Source of the DNA: Echinometra lucunter
Taxonomy: Eukaryota; Echinodermata; Echinoidea; Camarodonta; Echinometridae
Direction of reading: 5' to 3'
Length of the DNA stretch: 64,000 bases
NCBI GenBank assembly: GCA_029962745.1
Contig: CM057154.1
Span: 334,954 to 398,953 of the forward strand
Under the pieces are notes generated by a model, which made no database searches, was not told the DNA's origin, and saw only the letters and a list, made by a program, of their open reading frames with translations. Of the stretch, positions 35,973-49,530 are shown piece after piece. The stretch's first letter is position 1. The number at the start of each line of letters is the position of its first letter. Both the position numbers and the translations under genes were made by a program.

Positions 35973-36869
35973 GTTGAATGTCATCTGCTGAACCGAGTAT
36001 CAGGATTCATGCTGACGATTTACATGCAATTTCCACATTCACCAACACCAGCCCCTAGGGATTGGGAAATTCATGATTTCAATTACGGTGTTGGCGTTGG
36101 TGTTGGTGTTGTAATAATACATGTTATTGCTGCTTGTCCCTAGCGCAGCAGCGACACTCTTTGCTACGGTCACTTATCACATGTTGATGGTTAAACCCAT
36201 TTTGCAGTCAAAATAACTTGGTATAATCAAAACCATATATTTTCTATGGAAGAGTAATATTTTCCTCTTAGATTCTTCTAATGATTATGCAATTCGAATC
36301 CAAGAAGATGTAGATTTCTTAGAAATTCGGATTGAAAATGATTTTGTCATCGAGAGTTTTTTGCTGTAGCTTATGACGTCACTCAGTGTTGAACTATCGA
36401 TAAGGTGATTGGTATCGTCCCTCTAAACTGACCGACGGTGTTGGAGCTCGTTTCAGAAGCCTTTTCACACTCTTAACACCAACACCAAAACCGCACACCG
36501 AACTTGAAATCACCCATTCTCTCCCCCTCTCAATCTTGTTTTGGTTTACAAAATTGCATAGATTTACATTCGTCATGATATATATGCCTGCTCGGGTCCC
36601 CTCACCCCCCCCCCCCCCCTGCACGTAACGCAGAGTATGTGTGTACGCTGAGAAAGGTCCTATAATGAACGCGTGTGTTTTGCACAGGGTGCTAAATTGT
36701 ACGCTGCATGTAGACCTAGTTGCTGTGCCTGTGGTTTAGACCACGGTCTGTTGATTTAAGTAAACCATGACTACTAATAACTTTGTCTTAGATCTGCCCA
36801 GTTATATGAATTTCTTTGAAATAGAGATTTATTAGAGCAAAAAAAAAAAAGATGTTTCCACAAAGATCT

Positions 36870-37036
36870 GGGCCCCATTGCATAAAACTTACCATTGATG
36901 GTACATGCATTAACTTTGCCATCAGTGGTAACTTTCTTGGAAACTTTATATTGGATTGGCTGACAAGCAGTTTTACCATGGTAGTTACCACTGATGGCTG
37001 AGTTACCATTAATGGTAAATTTTACGCAGTGGACCC
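36870..37036. mobile_element. Short palindromic MITE, family B copy 2
   Basis: Ends GGGCCCCATTGCATAAAAC and AAATTTTACGCAGTGGACCC, with internal GGTAACTTTC, GGTAGTTACCA and CATTAATGGTAA. It matches the copy at 11357-11490 in layout and sequence. Confidence 0.75.
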
Positions 37037-37565
37037 TGATTAAACAACTGTCAGAATTTAATTACAATGAACTTTCTCTCTCTTTCTCTCCAGTGCATGA
37101 CAGGTGCTGCAGAACTTGTGAATTTTCGGAAGCTCCAAGTGCAAGTGACATCCTAATCAAACCTTCATCTGTACAATGTAGCTGTTTTTCAAGATATCTG
37201 CTTGATGCTTGTCTTTTTAGAAAATTTGGGATGCAAGCAACATTTTCAGTCTTCGGTTGTGAGAGTTCTCTTTATGAAGCATTGGCTCGCTGAAACATTA
37301 GCAACCCTATATATTTCTATTGCATTTTCATTTGTTGCAAAAAGGCTTGCTTTTGCTTTTCAACACTGAGGGATGATATCGACCTGCTGTGATATGTGTA
37401 AAGGTAATCTTCTGAATAAAACCCAACCACGCAGACATCGACATGGCTTTGTAACCTACATTATGAAAGATGATCTAACACTCCTTGGAAGAACAGCCTG
37501 ATTGATCGAGGACATTGATTGACTTAAGTGAAAACAGAGAAACGGACTCTACAGAATTTCCAGCC

Positions 37566-40500
37566 ATGGCTAGTAACAGTACAGAGGACAGTAGTCAGAA
37601 ACCCACCAACGGGGCTTCAGCCACAACGGACGATTCTAATAGCCAAGAGAGCTTGTTCGAATGCAACATATGTCTTGACACTGCCAAGGATGCCGTAGTC
37701 AGTAGATGCGGCCATTTATTTTGGTGAGTTAGGGGAAGAATCTGTCTTTGTTTAAATCAATGAATAAGAAAGATGCACAATATTCTTTGCACTTCAGAAA
37801 AAAGTAGAGCATGATATGAGTCATTTTTTTCATTGAATCTTTTGGCTTAAAACACTATCGCATTTTCTTAAGTCAAAATCTTAGTATTTTTTCTTTGTCA
37901 ATGGGGAAGGTAGGTGTGATATTGCATTTTTTTTCGAGTGGTGGAAGGTTCCAACCAGCACCGACCACCGTAGTGACAACTTTGGTCTGCACAATGATCT
38001 ACCTTTATGTAATCATTTCATGTCATATAAATTCCCCTTACAGTTGGCCGTGCCTGTATCAATGGCTTGAAACCAGACCTAATAGACAAGTATGTCCAGT
38101 GTGTAAAGCAGGTATTAGTCGAGACAAGGTTATTCCACTTTATGGCAGGGGGAGTACAAATCAACAAGATCCCAGGTAAGTTAATTTTATGTATATGGTA
38201 AGCTACAGTGATGAAGGGCCAAATTGGAAAAGTTGCATTTGCTTGATGTATTACTTTTTAAGATTTTTTTAATCATTTTTTTCTGTCAAAGATAGGGAAT
38301 AGATGTAAAACCATTTTGACGTACTAAAAAAACTAAGTCTCTGCAATCATGTTGTCATGAAAAACGTAAACATATCTTTTACTTCAGAACATTCCACCTT
38401 CCTAATATACATCGTACCTTGTTTTGCTGAGAAATTAGGGAAACATTTGGATTTATTGCAGAATGATGTTCATTTTCCCTTTTGGGCGAATTGGTTTCCA
38501 AAACACTTCCTGGAACATCAGTTTCACCTGCTCATCAAGTTTATTTTGGTTGCCCTCGGCTTTGCGGAGGTAGGTTGGAGTACTTACAGATAAAGAGTAA
38601 GATAGAAAAAGAATTACTCGGTCCCGTGTCATAAAACCAACCTGTTATCAGTAACAACTGCCACATTTCTTTGACAAATTTGCTCTCAGCCAATCAGATG
38701 GAAGGATTTCATTAGCTTATAACAGTTATTGCAACTTGTTATTGATAACAAGTTTTATGAAACAGGGCCATGGTGTTTTAATTCTTTCCATTTCGTTTGC
38801 TGCCACAGAGAAAAGATGCCACCAAGACCACAAGGAGAAAGACATGAACCAGAGACACAAGGGGTAAGTACCGTCTGAAGCTCCATCTGCCCCCCCCCCC
38901 CCACCCCCACCCCCAAAGTAGGAACGCTACAGTGTCCTTAACAACCTTTTTCATCTAAATGGCAAATAAGGATTGACATGGTTATCTTGAGGGTTAGGCT
39001 GTGTTGTACCACATGATCACTTTGCTTTGTTGTAGCACTGAGTCTGAAACTCTGGCCGTCTTCTAAGTGGAGCCTTCTGTTGAGGGCAGAAGTTCCAAAC
39101 CCATGACAGATTATTTGTGATTGGTTGTGTAGTGAACTTAAAACTGTCTCACTCTTTTCTTCTATTTCAGTCTATTGAAAGAACAACTAAAAGGAAAGTA
39201 AGCGTGCATTAAAATTAATTTTTTCAATTAGTATTCTATAAGTTTTATTACTGATTCATTTGTTGGTCTGATTGTTTTGTTTGTTTATTCCATTACTCTG
39301 ATTTTTGTTGTGATATCCTTACAGCCATTCCAAGGTTTTGGTTTTGGAGATGGAGGTTTTCATATGTCCTTCGGTATTGGTGCCTTTCCATTCGGTTTCT
39401 TTGCTTCAACATTCAATCTAGGCGACGGAAGAGTAGGACACCCTCGTAAGTATTTACCCGTTGGTTTCTTGAACCGGATGGCCCCTGTGTTAAGCCTATA
39501 GGAATATGAAAATTCAATAGTCAACAGGTTAACCCATAGCAGTACAGAGCTTTCTTGAGGTTTGAATTAATCATCTTCAATCCTCAAATTGGCAATTCAA
39601 ATTATTTTTTTCCATGCTTACATAGGTTGAAGAAAATAAATATGGATATAACATAAACCATAATGAAATATAATTGTAAAATTGAATCAGAAATTGCCAA
39701 TTTGAACACAGAAATAGTGATTATATATTATTCACTGCATTGCCAATTTAAAGAGTTTAATGATTGGTTACACATAAACTGCTCTAATTTAAGAACACCA
39801 CACCATACAGCGATAGGAATGGGCTCAAATTTGTCAGTGCATTTTTCTCTTTGTGCTCATGTATGATATGTACTGCCCAATATTCTGGACCAACAGATAC
39901 TGCAAAAGTGTCTCCTAAAGGTGACACTGTACCTTTATGGGTTAAAGGGTGTTATATCAGGAAGTTGGGGATGTCCACATTCTTGCTGTAGTGTATCAGG
40001 AAGAGAGTTATTTATTCATTTGATTTTGATCAATTGGAGAAAATTGACAAATAAGGCAGTCTTGTGGCTGACAATATTCAAGATAAACATCGATCATGAT
40101 GATTTTGAAATCAATTGAGTGAAAAGCATTGTATTCATGTTCTGTCCACTCTGTGCATGGGACTGATCTCACAGCTACAACTGAACAACCTTCAGAATTC
40201 ATTGCATGAATTGCATCATTATTTCGAAGAGAGAAAATGCAGGTCAAATTCATTTCCATGAAACATTATTTCTATCTGAATCTACTGTTTCTGTTACTGT
40301 CTTCAAAGATCTGTTGAAGACTACCTTTTTTCAGAAGTTTTTGATTACCGGTAGTTTTTTATTGTATGTTTAAGCAGTAGCATTGTTGGGAGCTCTGTTA
40401 CATCACAGCGAAGTAGAGTATATTTATATAGTGACTGCGCTAAATAGATACGTATAACTGCCTATTTCCTGTTTGTATCAACATAATTGTATCCTAATAA

Positions 40501-40660
40501 GATCGAAAGCCTATGTCATGTCAATGTCTTGATCATGTTCATTATTTTTTTTCTCTTTCCAGCCCGTCCACAAGTTCCCAGCAATCCCGAAGAGCAGTTC
40601 TTATCCAAAGTGTTTCTCTGGGTGGCATTTCTCTTTGTATTCTGGTTGCTTGTAGCTTGA
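37566..40660 (+). CDS. RNF185: RNF185 homologue, ER-membrane RING E3 ubiquitin ligase (six coding exons, complete)
   Basis: RNF185 family members ubiquitinate substrates at the ER membrane in ER-associated degradation. Coding exons 37566-37723, 38044-38175, 38809-38863, 39171-39197, 39325-39445 and 40563-40660 join in frame, giving 196 residues (human protein about 192). The start ATG lies in GCCATGG. The C3HC4 RING is intact: C33, C36, C48, H50, C53, C56, C70, C73, followed by the family signature [12 protein letters not shown] and QQDPREK. The middle carries [21 protein letters not shown], the first membrane-associated segment, and the C-terminus ends in a hydrophobic anchor ([16 protein letters not shown]). 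Exon 4 is a 27-nt microexon encoding SIERTTKRK, which is basic and interrupts an otherwise conserved stretch. A MITE sits in intron 2, 39 nt before exon 3. The paralogue RNF5 is the alternative, but the GFGFGDGG region and overall length favour RNF185. Confidence 0.96.
38619..38770. mobile_element. Short TIR MITE, family C copy 2 (RNF185 intron 2)
   Basis: CGGTCCCGTGTCATAAAAC at left and GTTTTATGAAACAGGGCCATG at right. The interior matches the copy at 27843-27994, including CTCTCAGCCAATCAGATG. It ends about 39 nt before the acceptor of exon 3, so it contributes sequence close to the branch-point region. Confidence 0.85.
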
Positions 40661-41917
40661 TGCTGGCTCAACCCTGAGGGACCATTCGACTGATTTATTG
40701 TGAACCAGCTGCAAGACCAAGTTTCCTTCAGGGACTCTGCATGATGACAAATATTTTGTTCTTAGATGAAGGGACAGCACCTTGTATCCTCTGAAAAAGG
40801 CACTATTTAAATTCTGTCATTATTATTGTCATTGTTAAGTTCAGTGCAGCTAAATTATGACTTTACAGTGAATTTGCGGGTTTCAGGTGATGGTGTCGGC
40901 TGGCTGTAAATCGCAATTCTTGAGAGCCTCTCTGGGCTGCACTACATTGTAATTACCTTGTACATGTGGGTTGGCTGTATGCAACGCTCTTGCATCATTA
41001 TGTTTTAGAGCAAACACATAATTTGCACAGATCGAGCTTGCTTGTATGGGTATGCCATCTGTCACTGCCCAGTGAAATTTTCAGAGGCGCTCTCTACTGG
41101 CCTGGTGACACAATCACATTGATAGGCAATATTATTTTTAAAAAAGCACTATTCTTATCAATACAGAGGATAATTCCAATGTAAAGGACACCAAAGCATG
41201 GACTGCACTCATGAATGAAATGTTAGAGTTCCAAATATTTATGTTAGAGTTCCAATTATTTATGTTAAGAGTTCCAAGCATGGTTCATCTTGCAGTCATA
41301 GAAAGGTGCAGAAATCCTGTTGAATACTGTATTCTCTTCCTTGTTGGTATTGCAAATCTCCCATAGATTTGATTTGCAGATATTATCGTGGGGCAGGCAA
41401 GCAGGAATATATCGAAACGGGTTTGACACGAAATTTGAGAAGATGTACCCTGATATTCACATTGAGTTGACATTTATGGACATGTAATTTCATTTGCTTT
41501 AGATATATTTATTTCTTATGCTGTAGTCTGTACCAACATCAACGGAGAGTTATAAATTCTTGCATTGAATATTATGATTACTGTTACAATGGAAGTGTAT
41601 TAGGTTGCAGTTGTTGGTGCCCTTTCAGAACTTGCTAACTCTCCATTTATTTAGATTTGATTTTTATTCGGTATTCAGATTATATCTTAAAATATATGAA
41701 TTGTCAATTAGTCTTTGGTGTACTCAGATTGGGGTTGGGCAGGCTCAATGTAAGGCGATGGTCATATTGTCTGTTTGGAGCCCGAGGGACGTTAACTCAA
41801 AATGTTTTAACACGTAACTGCCCCTCTGGCTCTGAACACACAAAATGTGATGGATATAATACCCATAAATCGTTGCCAAATAGGTGAGGCTTTGTTTTTG
41901 TAGAAAATGAATAGCAG

Positions 41918-42402
41918 GGCTGTACAAAAAATTTTCTTTCTGCTTGCCCGTTGGGCAAGTATCCTTGAAAATTGCTTGCCCAAAACATATCTCACTTACT
42001 CTAATTCCACAAATTGCAAAAATTCATGACAGTTTGAATTAAATTTGCAACACTGATATTAATTAGCCATTGTTAAAGCTGTACTTAACACTGTGAGCAT
42101 TATATGTATTGATTTTTTTTCATTTGTACTCATGATAGCTTTGAGTGAATTTACTTGCCCTTTTGGGCAAGCAACTTCAAAATTCACTTGCCCTTTCATG
42201 ATTTTTACTTGCCGCGGGCAATTGGGCAAGTGGGTTTGTAGAGCCCTGGAATTATATGTATTGATTTTTTTTCATTTGTACTCATGATAGCTTTGAGTGA
42301 ATTTACTTGCCCTTTTGGGCAAGCAACTTCAAAATTCACTTGCCCTTTCATGATTTTTACTTGCCGCGGGCAATTGGGCAAGTGGGTTTGTAGAGCCCTG
42401 GA
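41918..42402. mobile_element. TIR element with a 152-bp tandemly doubled right end
   Basis: The left end CAGGGCTGTACAAA is complementary to TTTGTAGAGCCCTG at the right. Subterminal CTTGCCC and GGGCAAG blocks recur in both orientations. The right-hand 152 bp is present twice in perfect tandem (42099-42250 and 42251-42402). The hAT-like CAGGGC terminus is familiar, but no transposase is present. It lies downstream of the RNF185 stop, possibly in the 3' UTR. Confidence 0.75.
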
Positions 42403-43526
42403 ATAGGAAATGTTATGGTAGGTCAGACTTAATCGATAGATACCAGTAAGCCTCCCTAACTAATTTTATCATCAGCACAGATTCGATGGGCCAAATATTT
42501 TTTCTGCACCACAGGCCTTGCCTATAAAATCTGTGAACCAATCATTTTGCTCCTTTGATATGACCTCATCTCAGAAGATATCATGTGGGCAGTGTATTGC
42601 CATGCTTGTTTCGTGGAAGCCTTTTGATTGTATCATTCACGTGTGGCCACCTTTTGGTTAATTTTGTAGGTACACAATGATGTACTGTACATGCACATTA
42701 TATAGTGTGCACAGAAAACTGTCATTATCATTATTGGTCAAATCTGACCACCGCCTAAGACCAGAAACTCGCAAGCTTGAAGCTGTCCACAGTTGCAGCT
42801 GTTTCATGCCATGATGAAAATCAATCACAACACTGAATTTTTAATATATATACATATTTGTGAGTTTCTTTGTGCCGAAGGTCCAAGGTTGACATGAGTT
42901 TTTAAGACACTTTGAAACTGTTTCTGGTTTTACAATATGAAAATGTTGAGAACTTCAAAGAATTACTATAATACGATACAATAAGTTCATTTAAAGTACT
43001 CTTTACACTGTACACATAAGCTGTTGCACAGCACTTAACATAGAATAACAACCAGCCTACTAAGATTAATAATCAGGAATTATTTAGTATAAAGTATCCT
43101 TGACCAGATGCATGTTAAAATGTATGTTTCATGCTTTATTGAGACTGGAAGTTAATGTCCATTGTCCTTATCATTATTGTTCTATTTATGCTTAATAGAT
43201 TATGTTAACTTTGTATAGGTGTATCAGGAAAAAAAAAATGGTGGAAAAGAAAAAGGTTCTGTGGGTAACTTTGATATCTTGAGTGTTTACTGTCTAATAG
43301 CCATAGCACAGGAAGGAAAGGAATGGTTATGAAAGTCATAATTTAGGGGGATCATTTCCTGATAATGGTTTCCTTTGGAATCTGACAATGGCAAGTGCAG
43401 TTGATAACACGTTTAACCTCCTTTTCCAGTTCCTATTAAAAGCCAGAAATTTTGCTGCTTTGTGGTTACCTTGCCAAAGTTTGAAACATAAACCTGTTCC
43501 CAATGGTCTTTTCTTCATGCTCAAAG

Positions 43527-44254
43527 ACTTATTCTTACGTTTCTATGTGACAGTTGTGGAACATTTCCATTGTATGAATTGCTCATTTATTTGAGTGTAA
43601 CGGCTTATGGGTTGAATGAGAAAAATCAAAGTATTGATGAAAAAAGTTTTGAGATCTGGAAAAAGATTTAGCAAAGAATATATATGCAAGGTGTTTACAA
43701 GATACCTATGTTGATGGCCAGGCAATAAATCAGTGGTGGCACTAGGAAAAGCTATTGCAATATGATTGTTATTATTTCTCATACATGTATATTTTATCAC
43801 ATGCATACATGTATGATATGGTGAAATGGTGCTGTGTAATTTTCTTTTATTAAACTCTTTTTGTTTTGCTGGGAACTGTATACCTAGCAGCCAAATTGTT
43901 GTTATTCTTATGTTTCTATGTGACAGTTGTGGAACATTTCCCTTGTATGAATTGCTCATTTATTTGAGTGTAACGGCTTATGAGTTGAATGAGAAAAATC
44001 AAAGTACTGATGAGAAAAAATTTGAGATCTGGAAAAAGATTTAGCAAGAATATGCAAGGTGTTTACAAGATACCTATGTCGATTGCCAGGCAATAAATCA
44101 GTGGTGGCACTAGGAAAAGCTATTGCAATATGATTGTTATTATTTCTCATATATTTTCTCACATGCATACGATATGGTGAAATGGTGCTGTGTAATTTTC
44201 TCTTATTAAACTCTTTTTGTTTTGCTGGGAACTGTATACCTGGCAGCCAAGTTG
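43527..44254. repeat. Direct tandem duplication of ~350-375 bp
   Basis: Copy 1 (43527-43902) and copy 2 (43903-44254) share TTTCTATGTGACAGTTGTGG at their starts and CTTTTTGTTTTGCTGGGAAC near their ends. Differences are few and mostly short indels (for example TACATGTA insertions). Non-coding. Confidence 0.88.
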
Positions 44255-47200
44255 TTGGGTGTAACGAGTTCTAGAAGTCGACTCAGCAGGCTGTAGCATT
44301 AAAAAAAAAAAAAAAAAAAAGAGTTGATAATACTGTGGACACAAACACAGTAATGCTTGATGATATGTATTGTGTAATAATTGGTATTAAATTTTGTTTG
44401 TTGTCATTCTTTTTTCAAATCATCTCATGTAGTTACAAATGGCACCAAAAGAATAGGTATTTATGAAGAATGATTACTGGTGAAGGCCGTTATCTTTCTT
44501 GGTAATTATGATTGATTTATTATTTTCTGAGTGTTTGCCATGGAATCTGCAAGCATAGTAAAAATTCTAAAAAATAAAAAAAAATCTAAAAAATGAAGAA
44601 GAAGAAGTAATGATCAATGCAATACGAATATAGCGAGTGATGTGGCTTGTATGGGAAACGCCTGCTTTTTGTTGTTTTTTGAAAGATCCTAGTTGTATGT
44701 AATGTTTAACCAAAGTTTTAAGTGGACTGCAACACATTCTACAATTTTGCTTGTACATAGATGTACTTCACCCCTTATCATTAAATCTGTTGTACTATTT
44801 TGTGGATTGCATTCACCAACTTGGTCAAATAGAGTCTATTTTAAGCAGCATTGTTATATTTCAGATTTGAATTTAATCAAGAATTTAGGGCTGTATAAAT
44901 TACATCTAATATTAGGATGGAATAGGGGATATTGTTTATGTTACAGTATTGCAGTTTTACAAGTCAGCTCGTTATGTGCGACTTCATGTACCGGTAGACT
45001 GGATGTGTGAAAAGTCTCCCTGAACATACATGTAAAACCAATCCCATGTGACTTATACTTAATAAATTACCAATAATTATTTCAAAAATTAGCTTCCTGC
45101 TTTTCATGTAGAAAGTGATTAATTCTTTATCAGGTGAGCTAAGGATGGCCCTCTGCCAAACTGTATTTCTCATCAGACAGATTTACTACACTGGCATTAG
45201 GATTATGTAAGTGTTATAGCAGAAAATGAATCTATGTAGGGTGTCTAAAATGTTGTCCTGCATCTATTCAAAGCCAAAAGTGGGTAATTTTGCATCTCTG
45301 TTTTAGTTGAACTGAGCAGTCCTTCCCCTAATTTATGCTTTTTTGGGTGCCCGTCGGCATGTGTGGCGATATGGCAAAGCCTCGAATGTGCCATTTGCCT
45401 AAGAAAGCAACCGAAGTGTTAAGAATTAGTGTTGCAGATCAGTAAACCAAGGGAAACTGATTTGGACACAATCTATAGGATTAAATATCATAATTTTTTT
45501 CCGGTTAAATGAGGATATGATAATAATAATAATAATAATAATAATGTCTTGTTTACCCAGGATAGCCTCTTCAGTACTATGTACTGTTCTCCCAGAGGGT
45601 CCTGCAAGATATATGTTGTTCACTTCACTGTAGATTTAAACATGCAAGGTGATCTGAAATGGAGCTCAGTGATTAGAATGCACCACTTTTTGATATTTCT
45701 ATAGTGGTTTAAAACTATAAGAATACATGTATTTACATTCCAAATTGCTGTATTCGACCATATCCACGATTTAATATACATTTTAATCTGTAAGTTTCAT
45801 GCATACAGCTTGTATACAATTTCATATGATTGGACATATTCAGGCTTTTTTCAAATCCCTCCCCCACCCCTAGTGAGAAATACACATCAAAACTCATCAC
45901 ATGTTGCACTTTATTAGACAATCAGATAACTTATTAAAGGGCTAGATATTTTACAATTGCATCGATGCTGCCATTTAAATTTATATTTGCATTACAGCCA
46001 ATATTGGAAAAGTTTAAATGGTTTAAAAGATACATGTATACCCATTTATTGTAGGGCCAGTTTGTGTGGTTCCCTATATTGAATACAGTCAGGTGTTATC
46101 ATCTTTGAAAGAAACTATCTCCAAGTACATATAATTCTGAATTGTTTGTTATGCAGTAAGTTGGTTATTAGGATGGACCCATAAAATGTGTGGGTTGCAC
46201 ATATAAATTTGTAATTTGAAGCATTTAGTGCAAATTTCTACGGAAAGTAATTGTTTTCATGACCAGAAATCACTACCATAATACAAACTTCTGTTTTTTT
46301 GTTATTTGGACAACCACTTATTTATTTTGTGTTACACATGGTTCAGTGGATTTATTTTGAACATGTAGTTCCCTGCCATGACATTATGACATTAAATCAC
46401 TTTCTTGTCTCATGAAAGCCATAAGGGCGTAAACCCTTGTGTACAATGTACATGTACATGTATGTGTTAAAGTCCTTCTGCTTTTCAATAGATGTTATTG
46501 AGCAATTCATTTGTTTAAAGAAATTTATCTCAGATGAAGTGATGTTCTGTGTAAATATAACATACATGTATTTGGACCACTTGTACATGTAAGTAATGTT
46601 GATCAAATAAACCAGGAAATATCTCACATACATTGAATTGTGAAGGTTGTCGTTGTTTTGCAAGACTTTAGAAATGTGCTAAAAACACATTCCTGCAATC
46701 TGGGATGTTATGCATACACTGAGCCAAAGGTGTTGTTGGCGCTACAGCAGATACCTTCATGATATATTAAATACAGTGAGCTTTATATTTCTGCATCCTT
46801 TAACTGACAAAAGTGGGCCTTTTTTGTACATGCCATTGGTTTACTCACAGTTTCATATGCCATTGGTTTACATGAAAATGATCTTTATTTTGATGTGGAG
46901 TTTTAAGTGCACTTTTTAGGAAGTTTACCCCTTCAAGTGCATATGAGAAGTACACGCATCTTTTCTAAAGCTCAAATGATATCCAATAGCCTAAATAGGA
47001 AACCATACTTTCTATGTGAAATTACATTTATTATACATCTGTGGATAGAGTCATCATACTGTGAACACAGTATATACTGTACATGTTTTTACAAAGGTAC
47101 AGCACTCCATGGGCATTACACATATCTCTCATTCAATCCATTTTAACACAACACTATTACAATACTGTTATCTAGCACATTAATCAAAGTATGACAGGAT

Positions 47201-49160
47201 AATCATAATTTCAAAATAAACAATCCCATAACTAATATCTATAACGATAGCCAATTCCAATTACAAAATGTAAACATGCAGTCACCATAATTGCAATGAT
47301 ATAGAGTAAATAGATCTGGTCTTTAAAAAACAAAAGCCAAAAACAAAATTAACTAGCACTAATTTTGACTTTACACATTTTCAATTCATACAATTCCAAG
47401 AAATCAGAAACCTAGTTGGCTATAAAAAGTTTAATTGCAATAATAAAAAGTGAAAAACTGATATACTGCATATCGCATCTTGTTCAAATAATGATCAGTA
47501 TATTCACTTCCTAATGCACAATTCCTATGTGTGGCTACTCACGCAAAGCCAAACGCCTCAAAGAAATTCACACTTCACACCATAGAAATACATGTATGTA
47601 AGTAGATAAGTACATAATAAATAATCCTACTTAAGGTCATATTTCACTATCTAGTACACAACAGTCCAACAAATTATAATTTTCTTCCCAATATACCGTA
47701 GGGATTACCCCTTATGAGACAAGTACAAACAGAGAGACATGTAAGTAGTTCGTAAAAAAGAAAATTTAGATTCAGAAAGAAATATCCAGATCGAGAAAAA
47801 CAAACAAATGGTCTACAAGGACAAACTTCACTTACAAATACACACTGCAAACAATAAGATACACTAGCAATCTTGTACTTTGCAAACAAATTATATGTAC
47901 TACTAAATATTTCTTGCACCATTCATCACAAAAATATATGTTGTTTCCAATTATCTAAAGTATATTCATATTAGATGGCAATAAAATATTTATAAATAAA
48001 GGAAGCCACCACTATCTGAATCTTCAGAATAGAGATGAAATGTCTAGTAAGACGGATATGTCTACTACAATATAATATTGCATGTATACAAATTACAAAA
48101 TACAGAAAAACAAATTAATCAAAATATGTAATCAGTTCAATACCATTAGTAACTAAAAAGTATTTTCTATAAGAAAATGCATCCAAAAGTTATCCTCATT
48201 TAGATGCCAACAAATTTACAGGCAATGGTCATAAATGAACTTGCAAAGTTGCAAGCATCTCACCCTTTTCTTCAGTGTTACAGTCACACATATAACTCTT
48301 TATGTACATGTATCTACTATTCTAGTTCCATCTTTACAAAAAAAAGGAGAGTAAAATTTACCTACTTCCCTCTAATCAAGAAAAACAGGGGTTTTTTTTC
48401 AAAATGTCTAAACATACCATGCACCATTCCCATCTTAGAATAGCATTTGCATTCATGGGGTGCAGAAGGGGAAGGGGGTCAATACAGTGGGGAGATAACC
48501 ATTTTAAGTAGTATATCTGCAGGGTTGCAGCTACAGCGCATGCGAGTATAAAAAGCCAATAATAGTCCCATACATGTATATTCACGTAATACAATACGGA
48601 TACACAGCCTCTATGGACGTTTCCCTGCAAGTTATGTTCACATAATGATGTACTGAGCTAAACCTGTTCAACCAAAAAAGACACAGTTTTTTAGTCTAGA
48701 TCATAAGATAAATATACCAGAGAATGCAAAGAAAATAAATGTATCTATGACTATACCTTTCTTGATGCTTAAAATAAAAATAAGCACTGAGATATCTAAA
48801 CAGGAAACACCATGAAAATTTTGAAGCACTGTTTTGCTATATCAGTAACCTTTTCCTATAACAGTTTCCATCCTCTCATTTCTTTATTCATATATATGAA
48901 TAACTCTTTTTTGAGGGGGAGGGGTGGGAGATCCAATAAAAGACAAAAATGTAGCCAGTATAAGCTGATTGATTTAGTCTTTTCCTAAATTCCAGCATTG
49001 AAAGTGAAAGATTTATATCAAGAAATGAACACTGATACCCTGAATGTACTTTAACGCTGATCCACTTTTGAGTCAAGTTGTTTAGATTGAATTTCCCTAT
49101 CATATTTTGTTACATAGTCTAGTACTGGCATTGTAAGAAAAGGGGGAAGGGTACAGAAAA
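44255..49160. other. AT-rich non-coding region between convergent RNF185 and HECTD4
   Basis: There are no exons or recognisable domains on either strand. Short microsatellites occur ((AAT)n at 45520-45545) and many TACATGTA palindromic hexamer-octamer runs. Part is probably the long 3' UTR of RNF185, but no transcript end can be placed from sequence alone. Confidence 0.5.
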
Positions 49161-49165
49161 ATGCC

Positions 49166-49530
49166 TTAAGGTGCTTTCACACATGATGCGATAGTGTGGT
49201 AACACGCTGTGTCACCACACTTTTTTGTGTACAAGCCTATGGGGTATAGGGCGACAAAAAAATGTCGCCGAGGCAGGACACACTTTTTTTTGCTGCCTAG
49301 ATACGAAAAAAAATGCGCACCAATCAAATTTCTAAAAAGTTAGCGCAAAAATTGTTGCCAAGAGATTGCTTGCGCAAGTTTTGACAATATGCTCTCTTAT
49401 TGAGAGTTGACACGTTAAAGCGCGTTCATTAGCATATGTGGTGACACAAGTCCCACCATGTTTGAAAACGAAACAGTGTGGCGCCACAGTGTGGTACCAC
49501 ACTGTCGCATCATGTGTGAAAGCACCTTAA
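49166..49530. mobile_element. TTAA-flanked TIR MITE
   Basis: TTAA borders both sides (49166-49169, 49527-49530). The inner ends GGTGCTTTCACACATGATGC and GCATCATGTGTGAAAGCACC are perfectly complementary. Inside are further inverted GTGTGGTAACAC/GTGGTACCACAC segments. About 357 bp, non-coding. The TTAA duplication fits piggyBac or Kolobok relatives; the ends differ from the CCCATTC family at 10907 and 57303. Confidence 0.85.

Larger units (their letters stand above)
33687..36516. mobile_element. TIR element with GGTGTTG-repeat ends, carrying a nested insertion
   Basis: The left end TGGGTGATTTCAAGTTCG is exactly complementary to the right end (CGAACTTGAAATCACCCA, 36499-36516). Next to both lie GGTGTTGGTGTTG-type repeats, again in opposite orientation, and a third block at 36048-36115. 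A 1.7-kb hAT-like element interrupts it at 33756-35465; without that insertion it would be about 1.1 kb. It also holds the hairpin at 35550-35710. No transposase frame is present. Confidence 0.7.

Noticed and set aside
40883..41995. Several short frames downstream of RNF185
   Set aside because: They fall in the probable 3' UTR and a TIR element, overlap in multiple frames and show no family features.
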